Shown piece by piece: positions 12,005 to 23,040 of a stretch of DNA of 64,000 nt. The DNA comes from Gonatopus flavifemur (lineage: Eukaryota > Arthropoda > Insecta > Hymenoptera > Dryinidae), in NCBI GenBank assembly GCA_018340375.1, contig JAFFJZ010000046.1:372001-436000 (forward strand), in the 5' to 3' direction. Within the stretch, counting starts at the first letter, position 1, and the number at the start of each line of letters is the position of its first letter. The translations under genes and the position numbers were made by a program. The notes beneath the pieces were generated by a model. That model searched no databases. It saw nothing but the letters and a program-made list of their open reading frames with translations, and was not told the DNA's origin.

Positions 12005-12460
12005 TCAAACTCGCATGGCGTCTTGGTTGATTTTGGCGCTGATATACACAGGGGGAGTGACAGATGTCACGCACGCGAGGGTAATTGCGTGTTCATTGAC
12101 AGAATTGAAGCCTTTTACATTGGTCAAACAAAAATAACAATCAGAAGTATGATCTGTTGGTTTTCTCCATATCATTGGCCTCGGAAATATTCGTTCATCA
12201 GATTTATTAAGGGCACTGCGACATCTAGAACATATAGATTGAGGCGTCCAGATCTTGTCGAATGTGTAGCTATCGATATTGAAGCACTCGTCATATTTTT
12301 TTTCCATTAAATCCGAAAACATAAATTTCTTCGATTGGGGAATATACTCCCCACACACGACACAGAAATTGTCACCCTGTTCATGCAAGACGAGGATTGA
12401 CTCGTCGCATTCGACTCTACAAAGGCCAAGTTTCCCATCAATGTAGAGCTGCGGTCGCAT
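12005..12460 (-). pseudogene. N-terminal part of CYFCLT/GERMHQD family protein (split by LINE-A)
   Basis: A 151-residue frame with ATG at 12460. It shows the family's N-terminal Cys pairs CVVCGEY and ICSRCRSAL, then MIWRKPTDHTSDCYFCLT, a highly diagnostic block. These pairs probably bind zinc. The frame runs into the LINE-A 5' boundary and stops at 12005. The rest of the gene resumes at about 6611, on the far side of LINE-A. That the two parts are one gene follows from family order, shared strand and the position of LINE-A between them. Confidence 0.8.
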
Positions 12461-12665
12461 GACGACGACGCCTTCGGGCCCGCTTTCCCACCCTGACCAG
12501 CCGCCAGTTCTGGGTCTCCGAAACTCTGTCCCGTAACATTATCCCGTATGGTTCCCATAACGGCATGGAAGACGTAACCCAGAGACTCAGCCGGAACGCG
12601 GGACAACTCTGTTGCCCGCCGTCACCACGGGGAGGTGCCCTGGGCGCAATCACACGTGATAACCG
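12461..12665. other. GC-rich segment upstream of the GERMHQD gene
   Basis: About 200 bases much richer in G+C than their surroundings, ending directly at the ATG of the 12005-12460 frame. It may be the promoter or 5' untranslated region of that gene, or a fragment of another repeat. Overlapping short frames in several phases show no motif. Confidence 0.35.
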
Positions 12666-13774
12666 CTAAGATCGAACAAAAGGTTCGAGAAAAGGATTTT
12701 ACCTGCATATTACCTTCATATGACCTGCAGATATGACTTCAATCCGAATGTAAGAGTGTATTTGGATGTACAATTTCACGCTGGTTTGGAATCCAGGGTC
12801 AAAAGAATTATATCTTCCGATTTGAGATCTTTGACCTTGATTCGACCTAGATTTGACCTTGATTCTGACGTGATGAGGTCATATAGACCCCGGAATGGTG
12901 ATCTGCGACCCCAAAAACGTAAAAGTCAGCTAATTCAAGAGCCTGCCTAGCCTAATTATCAGAGAAAAGATTTGAGAAAAGGATTTCACCTACATATGAC
13001 CTTTATATGACCTGCAGATATCACTTCAATTCGAACGTAGAAGGGTATCTGGATGTAAAATTTTCCGCAGGTTTGAAACTCGGGGCAAAAAAATTATATC
13101 TTTCGATTTGAGATCTTTGACTTTGATTTGACCTTGATCCTGACGTGATGGGGTCATATGGATCCAGGAATCGTGATCTGCGACCTTTAACCCGTTGACT
13201 GCATCTGTCTACTACAGTGGACACGTAATTCATCATGCCACAAAAATTATCAATGATCTTTCAAATTAATCGGTGCGATGAAAATGTTTTAAACGACATC
13301 TGTAGAGTACGAAAATAACAGTGGTACGGGAATCGGTTTGTTATTATCTATATTTGAGGCCATTTTGTTGTGTCGAATCAACAAATTCAATACTCCATCA
13401 AATCTACATTCACAGAGCATAGTGTTGAAAATTGCCGTATTCATATTTTAAGGTGCCTCCTGTTCCTGCGATTGTTTGCAATCAATTCGAGGAGGGGAAC
13501 ATGATTTTTTCTCAGTATTTTCACTTGAGAACAATTTTCAAGTTACGCGGAAACCACTACATCGTCCACTGCAGTGAACAGTTCATTGCATCCTGTTATA
13601 ACGTTCCCTGATACCAATAGTTCGTTAAAATGTCTTAGAATTATGACTTTCCTTTAGTTTTATGTAGGAAAATTTTTTTGTAAAAGCAGCAAAAAAGATG
13701 CAATGAACGGGTTAAAACTTATAGGTACCCATCTCTGTTCTGGTGTTCCAGTGTAGATCAAATGTTGACCTGTG
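12666..13774 (-). repeat. right long inverted end, two units, interrupted by a TTAA element
   Basis: Two units (about 12690-12957 and 12958-13190) are reverse-complement relatives of the three units at 3530-4300. The outer part (13712-13774) matches 3476-3540 in inverted orientation, including the GGTACC box. A 521-base TTAA-flanked element separates the outer part from the units. Confidence 0.75.
13191..13711. mobile_element. piggyBac-like non-autonomous element
   Basis: Flanked by TTAA on both sides (13187-13190 and 13712-13715). The ends are inverted: the left starts CCCGTTGACTGCATCT and the right, reverse-complemented, starts CCCGTTCATTGCATCTTT. TTAA duplication with CCC-starting ends is characteristic of piggyBac elements. 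It is 521 bases with no transposase. Internal CACTGYAGTG/CCACTGTAGTAG palindromes lie near each end (about 13210 and 13570). It interrupts the right inverted end of the 3476-13774 element and is therefore younger. Confidence 0.8.
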
Positions 13775-14744
13775 ATCAAAAAATCTTATTTGACCCAAAG
13801 ATAGTTTTTTCATAATCAATGAACCTTCTTTGTGACTTTTCAGTGTATCTTTTGTTCTTATTATCCGAATTCGAAAAATTCTCACCACTGTTATATGTGC
13901 TGTTGATAAGTTTCGCTTTGATTCACTCAAAGGACCGGAATCAGCGAAGAGAAATGTGATGAAAAATTGTGATGTTAGCTCTCTGAATCTCGATCAGTAA
14001 AAAGTACTGAGAACACAGGCCAAGAAAATCTAATCAATTTTTCAGTAACAGGAACTATAGCATACTTTTCCGAAGCATTCCCGTGTGCTGAATCCGAATC
14101 TGATGCAAGAACTGCTCTATCACGTTGGATTCCTCGGATATTTTGGTCTAAAAATGTGAAAAACAGTGTTTTCCGATATATTTGAGGTCACGTAAAATCC
14201 GAAGGTCATTCTTCCTCACAAAACTTGTAGATGCAACTCGAACTATGAGTAATTTTTTTCAAATGCCGTTGATTTTCCTCAAGTATCTTCTTTTTTCAAT
14301 CAGATTCAACAATTTGAAATCTTGTGTTTTCACTTATTTCTTTGTGAGTAATATTCATATTACCTGATTCTATCTATTTCTGCAACAGCTGCTGTGGCTA
14401 TCTCGTTTTTTAATACTCTCCGTGCTTTTTTAGTCATTTTTTTTCCTGATTCACCGATTGCAGCTTCCATCTAATTGTGAAATTTTTTTCAATTTTTCAT
14501 AACATTGTATGGAATAGCTGTCCGTTCACCTGCAACAATGCGAAATTACAATTCGACACGTTCATAAATTTCATTCATACCATAATCAGTTTATAATGTA
14601 ATAATACGGCTGACGACACTACCAGCAGCATCTGAGAACGCAGAATTCTTCTCCAGTTGTTACAGGTACTATAGATATCTGAGTGATATATACAATTTCT
14701 TCGACAAGAGTGGTACGATATTTTGTTCATACGTAGAAAATTGG
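13775..14744. other. non-coding, nothing recognised
   Basis: AT-rich sequence with no supported gene. From about 14600 onward it may be decayed upstream sequence of the RTE-type element that becomes recognisable at 14745. Confidence 0.35.
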
Positions 14745-15139
14745 AGCACAGCATTAGATAGTTGCGAAACTTGGACAATTGGAAAAACGGACCGACGGAG
14801 AATTGAAGCTTTTGAAATGTGGTGTTATAGAAGGATGCTTAGAATAAAGTGGATAGAGGAAGTGAAAAATGCAGAAGTACTTGAGAATGTGAATGAAAGA
14901 AGAAGTCTTTTGAGACATGTCATGAAATAAAGAAGTATACTGATAGGACACACATTAGGCATGATAGCTTATTGAAAACAATATTGGAAGGAGAAATGAA
15001 TGGTAGAACTCGAAAAGGTAGACCTAGATTAAGTTATATGAAGCAAATCAAAGAAGATGAGGGTTGTCGTAGATATGTAAAAATCAAGCGTCTAGCGGAT
15101 AATAGAAAGAGTTGGAGGATTTCATCAAACCAATCATAA
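14745..15139 (+). pseudogene. RTE-type LINE, 3' end of ORF2 (broken)
   Basis: The C-terminal tail of an endonuclease-reverse transcriptase of the RTE-like class: CETWTIGKTDRRRIEAFEMW, CYRRMLRIKW, then GHTL/RHDSLLKTILEGEMNG, KGRPRLSYMKQI and NRKSWRISSNQS before the stop at 15137-15139. Lesions are TAA at 14928-14930 and a frame change near 14954, between IGHTL and RHDSLL. The catalytic domains are missing, so it is a 5'-truncated dead copy. A related copy lies on the minus strand at 50301-50590. Confidence 0.85.
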
Positions 15140-15152
15140 GACTGATTACTTC

Positions 15153-15215
<63 letters not shown>
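15153..15215 (+). repeat. (ATG)n microsatellite, RTE 3' tail
   Basis: Twenty-one uninterrupted ATG triplets, starting 13 bases after the RTE stop codon. RTE-class elements commonly end in a short tandem repeat, so this is probably the expanded tail of the element rather than an independent microsatellite. Confidence 0.9.
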
Positions 15216-16925
15216 TAGCAAATTGGAGTTCAAATATTTTTGGGAGTTCAATTGAAATAACAATCCAGACCCAATTCGTTGGATGCAACTATAGAATGTA
15301 TAGTAGGGTGATGGTTATGTAGAAGAAAAATTCTTTTCCCAATTCAATTCGGGCCACCCTCGGATTTTATTCTACATCTTAAAAAACATCAGCATTCTTT
15401 TCAAAATCTTCAGGGAATATTTAGTGGTCACTAACAATGTTTTGAATTTTAACGTTTCATGAAAGAACACTCAAAAAGAGATTTTAACCAATTTAGAATG
15501 TAGATGCAAAAAGCTGGTTACAAATGATTGACTGTTCCGAATTGATGATCAAAGTGATTCCAAATATGGTTCTATAACAATACATTAACTGAACGACACT
15601 CCAAAAACTCCCAAAGAGATTATAAAATCTTGTCTATTCATTGAAATTGAGATATTATCAAGAGAATAGTATTACTTATTCAAGTAAATAATACAAATAC
15701 AAATCTTTCACATCATCGAATAGATACATGTTGACACATTAATAACATGGAATTGAATGTACTGATTGATCAAACACACTATCAGAAATTTCTGCATCAA
15801 TTTGAATGTTTTGGGTGAAAGTGTTTTCCAGTATATATATGAATGCAATTTCATCCACATTTTGAATTAAATCGAATATAAACTATATCATGATCTATAG
15901 TTTTTTCATGTTATACACATTGAACGTCATGGAGAATATATATATGAACCTGAATTCCTGTACGTCATTTGAAAAGCTTCTAGATATTCCTGACAATGCA
16001 AATTTATCGGGAGAAAATGGAAACCACGATCCTGATGGATTCAAGTACACCGATTGAACAATATGGTTTCCTGGTGTATTTGTGCAATTTCACATCATCA
16101 TTCACAAAAAAACTGCTCCAGAAGTTATTCTATCCGTTCCACACCAAGAGATCACTCTAAATATTCCTAGTTGGAGTATAGTTATACCGAATTTAAGTTT
16201 AAAAAATTGGATATAAACTGAGAGAAGTGGAATGTCATGATTACCATGTACAAATAGTAATTGGGGGACAACTTCGCAAATTTGGTTTCGGATACTATAG
16301 AGAATCGTAGCAATGTTCATGCACATGGGGATGGTTACCATTTACATGAAGATGAATACCAAATAACCTGATTTTCTCATTCAACTACTTTTTTCGCATA
16401 ATTATGGTTACAGTTCACTTTTCTCAGTGTAACCATGTCTGAACTGGACATGATCTAGGCGGAAGTGGGCTCACAAAAACTATATATGCTGGAATGACTG
16501 AATGAGAGGAGAATCCATCAATCAGTCCTTTTAGCATACAGCAGAATCTCGATTGGGGCAATTGCATTGTCCTTCTTTCACTTCGTCAGCATCCTTTTGT
16601 TTTTAAGGAAATCACAAAGGACGGGCATCCTCAGTCAGGACTCTGATGTATATGGTTTTCATGAGCTCACTTCCACTCATGGATTACATTGATAGGAATG
16701 TCTGCAGTAATTTTGATGTTCTTGCTCAAAGTCGTTTTCTAGTAGGTGCATGAAATCAGTTCCATACATCGTGAGAAATTTCTATGGGAAACTTCGCATA
16801 AATGTTCGGATGCAATGAACACATACATGCGTTAAGAGTTTTCCGTATTTCACCGCAAATTTACTGAAAAATAACAGTAGTGATTCCATGAATTTGGAAT
16901 TTTCAGGTAAACTTATGGGGAACAG
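15216..16925. other. non-coding, nothing recognised
   Basis: AT-rich sequence with no gene, RNA or repeat that I can support. Confidence 0.4.
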
Positions 16926-17250
16926 GTTAGGCGGGCGCAAAGTCAGTTAATACTGCTAGGTAATAATGAAGCAGGCGGAAAGTACTTCTTCTCCCCTCCG
17001 GGCGGAAAATGGCAACTTTCTGCCCGCTGGCCGAAACGAAGTTGCCACTCTCTGGCCGGAGAGAAGAAAAATAGTATACACACTTCGGACAGTAAAGAAG
17101 AAAGGCTAAGATCACATGATCTTAGTCATTTCTTATTCCACTGCCCTAGGTGTGTAATATACTATTTTGTCATACTTGCATTGAAAGTTCATCTTTTTGT
17201 GCAGGTTAGATAGATAGGAAGATAGATATGTTCATTCATGTTCTAGGATG
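16926..17250 (+). repeat. dispersed repeat, copy 1
   Basis: It contains GCTAGGTAATAATGAAGC and later TACTATTTTGTCATACTTGC. Diverged direct copies of the same blocks occur at 20565-20830 (CTGCTAGGTAATATTGAAGC, then GTTATACTTGC), with a further partial at 20850-20900. The copies lie either side of LINE-B. An internal palindrome joins CTTCTTCTCCCCTCCGG to CTGGCCGGAGAGAAGAA. Confidence 0.5.
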
Positions 17251-17433
17251 AGATCCTGTGGAACAATTGAGAGAGAAGTATGAACAATAACAAAGATATC
17301 ATATACAAAAATACTTATATATATACGGCGTTAAACCCACAGCCCGAAAAGCAAAAAAAAGGCACAATGAATGAACTTAAAAATAAAGATGAAATGAGAA
17401 TGAGAGCGAGGATGAGATTACAAAGGTGTGAGA

Positions 17434-17565
17434 AATGAAAATACAGATATAAGATAAAGATACAATAGTTATAAATGCGCAGAATGAAGATGGAGGCAAA
17501 TGAAAATACAGAAATAAAATAGAGATACAATAGTTATAAATGCGCAGAATGAAGATGGAGGCAAG
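17434..17565 (-). repeat. 65-base tandem repeat in LINE-B 3' UTR
   Basis: The unit beginning TACAATAGTTATAAATGCGC at 17461 recurs at 17526. A half unit (AAAATACAGATATAAGATAA) precedes the first. Short tandem repeats in the 3' untranslated region are common in Jockey/R1-group LINEs. Confidence 0.85.
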
Positions 17566-17614
17566 AAAAACGTAAGATGAACCACGATGAACCTACTTGA
17601 AAAGGAGTATATGT

Positions 17615-20431
17615 CTATGAGTGAGAAAGGGTGGAGGTGAGCAAGAAGTCATAATAATACCTCTTTTTGAAGACGTTAGGGGAAGAGCTACATTTGATGT
17701 TATCTGGGATCGTGTTCCAGAGTTTACTACCTGTTATCAAAAAAGATTTTTGATATGTGGTAGTACGATGCAGTGGTATTTTAAGGAGCCCCCTATCCGA
17801 TCTAGTGCAACGAATTGCATCAGAGGTACCAAAATTGAAACGATCGTAAAGGAAAGGAGGATCCTTGAAAGCAAATAGTTGATGCAAGTACGACCCCAGG
17901 AAGAATTTCCATCGATCAGGAAGTTTGAGCCAGCCGAGGCGCGTGAAGAAAGGAGAGATGTGGACATCTATCCTGAGATTGAAGATAAACCGCACGCAGG
18001 CATTCAGTTTACGCTGCAGACGTATACTGTCTCCTTCGGAGAGATCAGTGAGAACTAAGCAACAATAATCAAAATAGGGTATAACTAGCGTTGAAATCAG
18101 TTTAGTTCTCATCTGGATAAGGAGTGCGTTGCCATCAAGTCGCAATTGGGAGAGTGCGCACGAGACTTTCCTGCAGACAGAAGTTACTTGCTCATTCCAA
18201 TTAAGAGAAGGAGTCAGAATAATCCCAAGCGATTCAAGCGAAGAGACAAGATTTATAGGGGTGCCCTGAAGTATGATGTCCGGTAAGGAGCGAAGAGAAA
18301 TATCGTTGACGTAACGTGGAGAACCAAGGATCATGCAATTGGTTTTTGAGGGGTTCAGAATTAGGTACTTGGTGGAGCACCAACTGGCAATTCTCTGTAT
18401 ATCATCATTCAATTTCGTGATACATTCGTCTATGAGAAAAGGTGAAGTATGCAGATGAATATAAAAGTCATCAGCGAATTTGAAGAGTTTACAATGGTGA
18501 ATAATCGAATTTATGTCGGTAACATACAGTGCGAATAAGAGAGGGCCCAGGCGAGAGCCTTGGGGAACACCTGAGGTAACTGGTGTCCATTCGGAGCAAC
18601 CTTTAGAGCTTCTAACTGCTTGCGTGCGACCAGATAGATAGGACTAAAACCACTTCAGCACGGGGGTAGATATATTGAAAGAAGCGAGTTTTTGTATGAG
18701 CAAAGAGTGGTTGACGGTATCAAAAGCTCTTGAGAAATCAAACCCCACCAAAAGAGTGATCATGCGCTCATCAATCGCTTCACGAACATCATCAGTCAAT
18801 TTTGAAAGAGCAGTTTGAGTGGAGCGGTGTTTGATGAATCCACACTGATATTGGTCGAGTAGAGAATTCTTGGTCAAAAAACCACACAAGTAGTGATGGA
18901 CGATCTTTTCAAGTATTTTAGATGACTCACAGAGAATGGAGATAGGGCGAAAATCACGTGGAGTTTGTGGAGATCTTGTTTTAGGTAAAGGTGTAATGGA
19001 GGAACGTTTCCACGCCATAGGAAAGAGAGATAGCATGAGAGAGGAGTTGAATAAGGTCAGTAGGAGTGGAAAAATGGACGGAGCGATCAGGTTAAGGAAT
19101 CGACCAGGAAGCCCATCTGGAGGAACAGTATTTGAGTTAAAAAAATGATAGAAATGTAGCAGATCATGAGGAGTCAAGTGAGGGAAAGAGAAAAGGTTAT
19201 CACTGTAGCCGAGACTTTGGACGAGAATGGGCGGTGGAGGACAGGCCGGATGAAAGCCAGCAGAGAAGTGTAAACTAAGCTCGTTCACACAAAATTCATC
19301 CGCGGGCGGATGATTACTATTAGATTTAATTATTCTCAGGGTACGAAGTTCTCTCCGAAGTGTGCGTGAGTCGGGAGTGCCCATCAATCTGTCGTTATAA
19401 TATTGACGCTTCGCATTCCTGAGAGAAGTAACAACGTTGTTCCTTAGTCGTGTGAAGAGTAGATGACATTCAGGATTTCTTGTGCGGAGATATGTCCTCC
19501 TCGCAGTGTTACGTTGACGGATGAGATTACGAATCTCCTGAGTTATCCAGGGAGAAGGAGGACGTCTGGGAGTGAACCTTCTGATCGGTACTTCACTATT
19601 GTACAGATCAGTGAGATAATCATGGAAAACCCTAACACACTCATCAATATTTGCAATACCCGAGTTCCCAATGTTCAGCAAAATCGATGGTATATCAATA
19701 TCTTGCCCATTGATGCGCGAGTAATCACGCACAGAGACGATCTGCTGTTGACTCATGGGTAGATTAAAAGAGTATTCAATTGAGATCATATCATGCCGAG
19801 ATAGGAAAGGCATTTCCTTTTGTTCATGGTCAATCACTTTGGAGAGATCGTCCACTACACATAAGTCAAGCAAGGTAGAAGAAATGGACGTGTGATGAGT
19901 GGGGCCGTAGGGGACAATGGCCAGATTCAGACTGGAGAGTATTTTACGGAGATAAGTACTATCAGGAGATGAACAGCACAAGTCGGTGTTCCAGTCACCC
20001 ATAATGATTTTGTCGTGATAGTCAGTACTCAGTGTGGAGATCACCGTTTCCAAATTAGCAAATCCTATTTTCGGAGGTCTGTAAACTACACCAATGAGTA
20101 CTTTGCGCATACACGTGCTGGAAACCTGGACGAATAGATATTCGGGTTGTGGACAAGTGGCATCGTACTCAGATTTCTGTATAATTTTGTATTGGAGATT
20201 CTGTTTGATATAGAGACAGACCCCTCCGCCAATACGACCCACCCTATCGCAACGAAAGACCACATATCCATCCAACGAGCAGAATGAGTCATCCATGTCA
20301 TTCCTAAACCAGGTCTCAGATACCGCAATAACATCGTACTTATTCGGATTCTTAGTGCAGAAAAAATCAGAGAATTCATCAAAATGAGCCATAAGTGATT
20401 GTGCATTAACATGACACATTTTTAACGAACG
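17615..20431 (-). pseudogene. LINE-B ORF2: endonuclease and reverse transcriptase, one nonsense codon
   Basis: About 938 codons. It is open from FRSLKMCHVNAQSL (first ATG at 20419) to the stop at 17615, except for TAG at 18644-18646. The endonuclease shows DVIAVSETWF, GGGVCLYIK, GDWNTD and SRHDMISIEY. The reverse transcriptase shows RDFRPISIL, QCGFIKHRSTQTAL, GFDFSRAFDTVNH, SGVPQGSRLGPLLF and the catalytic FADDFYIH, with the C-terminal tail ending STLSHS. The TAG falls in the WF/SYLSGR block, where relatives have Gln (CAG to TAG), and the frame continues on both sides. Jockey/R1/LOA-group affinity is likely; the exact clade is undetermined. Confidence 0.9.
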
Positions 20432-21084
20432 GAAAACTTGATCAGAGTGAGAGTTTGAGGGTCGAATCGGGAGTCATTTAAGTTGATCAAAGTCCCTGTT
20501 AGATGAGATGACAATAACATTTGAGGTATCGTAATAACATTTGAGGTATCGTGAGGTATAGATGGACGCGAAGTGAGTTATCACTGCTAGGTAATATTGA
20601 AGCGGATGAAATAGTATATTGTGTATCAAGAGAAGAAAGTCAGCGATTGTAGCGAGTGGGAGGTGCGGTGAAACCAAGGGGACCGAAGTGGCTCGAGGCG
20701 AGCTGGAAGCGAGCCGAGGGATTGCTCATGGCTTCCGAGGTTTTACCGTACCCCCACTCGCTTCAATCGTTTTCTGCCCGTGATACACACGATATTTTTT
20801 GTTATACTTGCATCGGAGAGTGCGCGTGTTTTAAGAGTGAGGAGGGTGCGAAGAGAGTTATCACTGGTGAGTAATTATAAAGCTCATAATTATGAAGCTG
20901 TGGATAGTGTATCCATTCAGTGCAAGATTTTTTCTGAAGATACAAAATTATTATTGATAAGGTTCTCGAAGAATAATGAAAACAAGTGATGTTTTGCTAA
21001 AGCTTCATTTTTCTTTTTCTTTCCGTTTTCTATGTCTTTGTTGATACATAAAAAATGTGTATCATCAGTTGAATTTGTGAATTG
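20432..21084. other. dispersed repeat copy 2 and unique sequence
   Basis: 20565-20830 is the second copy of the dispersed repeat seen at 16926-17250. A short inverted repeat (GGCTCGAGGCGAGCTGG / GCGAGCCGAGGG) lies near 20690. A duplicated ATAACATTTGAGGTATCGT block lies at 20515-20550. No gene recognised. Confidence 0.45.
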
Positions 21085-23040
21085 AGCGTCCGGATGCAAA
21101 AACCGGTCGCGAGCTCGAAAAGACGTAAAAGTATTGTCCAAGCTGTAACATTCAACGTCAAAATAAAAAATCCAAATTTCGAAAAACAAAAAATACTAGA
21201 CGATAGGTCTTGAGAAATCAACCCCAGTTTCCGTTAAAGATTTCTTTCTGTGACCAATGATTCCTCAGTAAAAAAATGAAAATTGCCAATATTTTTGGTC
21301 TGAGAATCGATGTTTTTCAATGTTGAACTTGCTCTAACTTTTGTATTTTTCAACATTTTGGAACGAATCTTATAAATTCTTGTCCGTGAGACCTGGTGAA
21401 AGACGATGATGTTGGAAAACTTCGTAGAAAATTATTGTAAATTATTAATTTTCCAATCCAAAGTGAAAATCATGTTTCAAGCTTCTTATTAAAAAAGTGA
21501 TGAACGAAGTTCAAGCAGGAGGAAACTTCCAGCAATAAAATTGTTCACTAGTGTATGGACTAACTTTATGGAAAATTTCAGATCGATTAAGCTATTGGTT
21601 TGGAAAATACAGCTATTTATTTATAAGCACGCAACTCATATTCTTCGTTATTTCTACATAGTTCTCGGGTTAAACGTAAGAGGCTGTGTGAAACATAAGT
21701 CCACTCAATTTCCCATTGTAGTTTTATGTTTTTTGTGTCAGAGAATCCAAATATCGAACTATTTTTGCAAGATTCATGATATTCCGACCGAACCAGTTAA
21801 TGGTGTATTCAACAAATCATCGAAAACAATAACTGATTCCACAATATGACTTTTCGGTTTTCCATTATAGTCATGAAACAACTCAATTTGTTTATTCGGG
21901 GAATATATCATTTTTACCGCATCCCTGAAGTGCAAATCTGTCGGTTTCTTAATTCCGTCTAACACAGTCTCGAAATCTTCAACCGTACACGTAGAATCTT
22001 TTATTATTTTGAATGGGGGGTTTCTCGCATTTTGAATTATTTCATAATATTCTTCGTCGGTTTTTATCGTCTGTTCCTTTTCTTTTCATGTCCATACATT
22101 CATTTGTCAATAATTCAAAATGCAAGAATTCTACGTGTACGGTTGAAGATTTCGAGACTGTGTTAGACGGAATTAAGAAACCGACAGATTTGCACTTCAG
22201 GGATGCGGTAAAAATGATATATTTCCCGAATAAACAAATTGAGTTGTTTCATGACTATAATGGAAAACCGAAAAGTCATATTGTGGAATCAGTTATTGTT
22301 TTCGATGATTTGTTGAATACACCATTAACTGATTCGGTCGGAATATCATGAATCTTGCAAAAATAGTTCGATATTTGGATTCTCTGACACAAAAAACATA
22401 AAACTACAATGGGAAATTGAGTGGACTTATGTTTCACACAGCCTCTTACGTTTAACCCGAGAACTATGTAGAAATAACGAAGAATATGAGTTGCGTGCTT
22501 ATAAATAAATAGCTGTATTTTCCAAACCAATAGCTTAATCGATCTGAAATTTTCCATAAAGTTAGTCCATACACTAGTGAACAATTTTATTGCTGGAAGT
22601 TTCCTCCTGCTTGAACTTCGTTCATCACTTTTTTAATAAGAAACTTGAAACATGATTTTCACTTTGGATTGAAAAATTAATAATTTACAATGATTTTCTA
22701 CAAAGTTTTCCAACATCATCGTCTTCCACCACGTCTCACGGACAAGAATTTATAAGATTCGTTCCAAAATGTTGAAAAATACAAAAGTTAGAGCAAGTTT
22801 AACATTGAAAAACATCGATTCTCAGACCAAAAATATTGGCAATTTTCATTTTTTTACTGAGGAATCATTGGTCACAGAAAGAAATCTTTAACGGAAACTA
22901 GGGTTGATTTCTCAAGACCTATCGTCTGGTATTTTTTGTTTTTCGAAATTCGGATTTTTCATTTTGACGTTGAATGTTACAGCTTAGACAATACTTTCAC
23001 GTCTTTCCGAGCGCGCGACCGGTTTTTGCATCCGGACGCT
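21085..23040. mobile_element. fold-back derivative of the GGQNKN-transposase element
   Basis: Two arms of about 910 bases (21085-21995 and 22125-23040) are near-identical inverted copies around a ~130-base loop. The ends start AGCGTCCGGATGC, related to the AGCGGCCGGATCT ends of the full element at 41781-47073, and the outer 600 bases of the arms are clearly similar to that element's ends. Each arm also carries the last ~70 codons of that element's transposase (DFETVLDGIKKPTDLHFRDA ... DDLLNTPL). The flanking hexamers (GAATTG and CAATCA) do not match, so no target duplication is preserved. Confidence 0.85.

Larger units (their letters stand above)
3476..13774. mobile_element. composite DNA-transposon-like element with long inverted ends
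   Basis: The outer ends are inverted copies: 3476 onward starts CACAGGTCAACATTTGATC, and the reverse complement of 13774 downward starts the same way. The similarity continues through GGTACCTAT and into repeat units (three on the left, two on the right). Between the ends lies a broken gene of the CYFCLT/GERMHQD family on the minus strand, which I infer to be the element's own gene. Later insertions are LINE-A (about 6612-12000), a Tc1 inside LINE-A, and a TTAA element in the right arm. No target duplication was found (TA/AT at the edges), so the exact ends are uncertain. It could instead be two unrelated repeats lying in inverted orientation. Confidence 0.5.
17300..20431 (-). mobile_element. 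LINE-B: 5'-truncated non-LTR retrotransposon
   Basis: It holds one reverse transcriptase frame and a 3' untranslated region with 2.5 copies of a 65-base repeat (17434-17565). No ORF1 is present upstream of 20431, so the copy is 5'-truncated at or just before the start of ORF2. The 3' boundary (about 17300) is approximate because I see no clean poly-A tail. Confidence 0.8.

Noticed and set aside
12438..12653. Overlapping 71- and 99-residue frames
   Set aside because: Products of high G+C content in several phases; no motif.
21541..22584. Two identical 102-residue frames on opposite strands
   Set aside because: They are opposite-strand shadows inside the fold-back arms; the only real coding remnant there is the C-terminus of the GGQNKN transposase.
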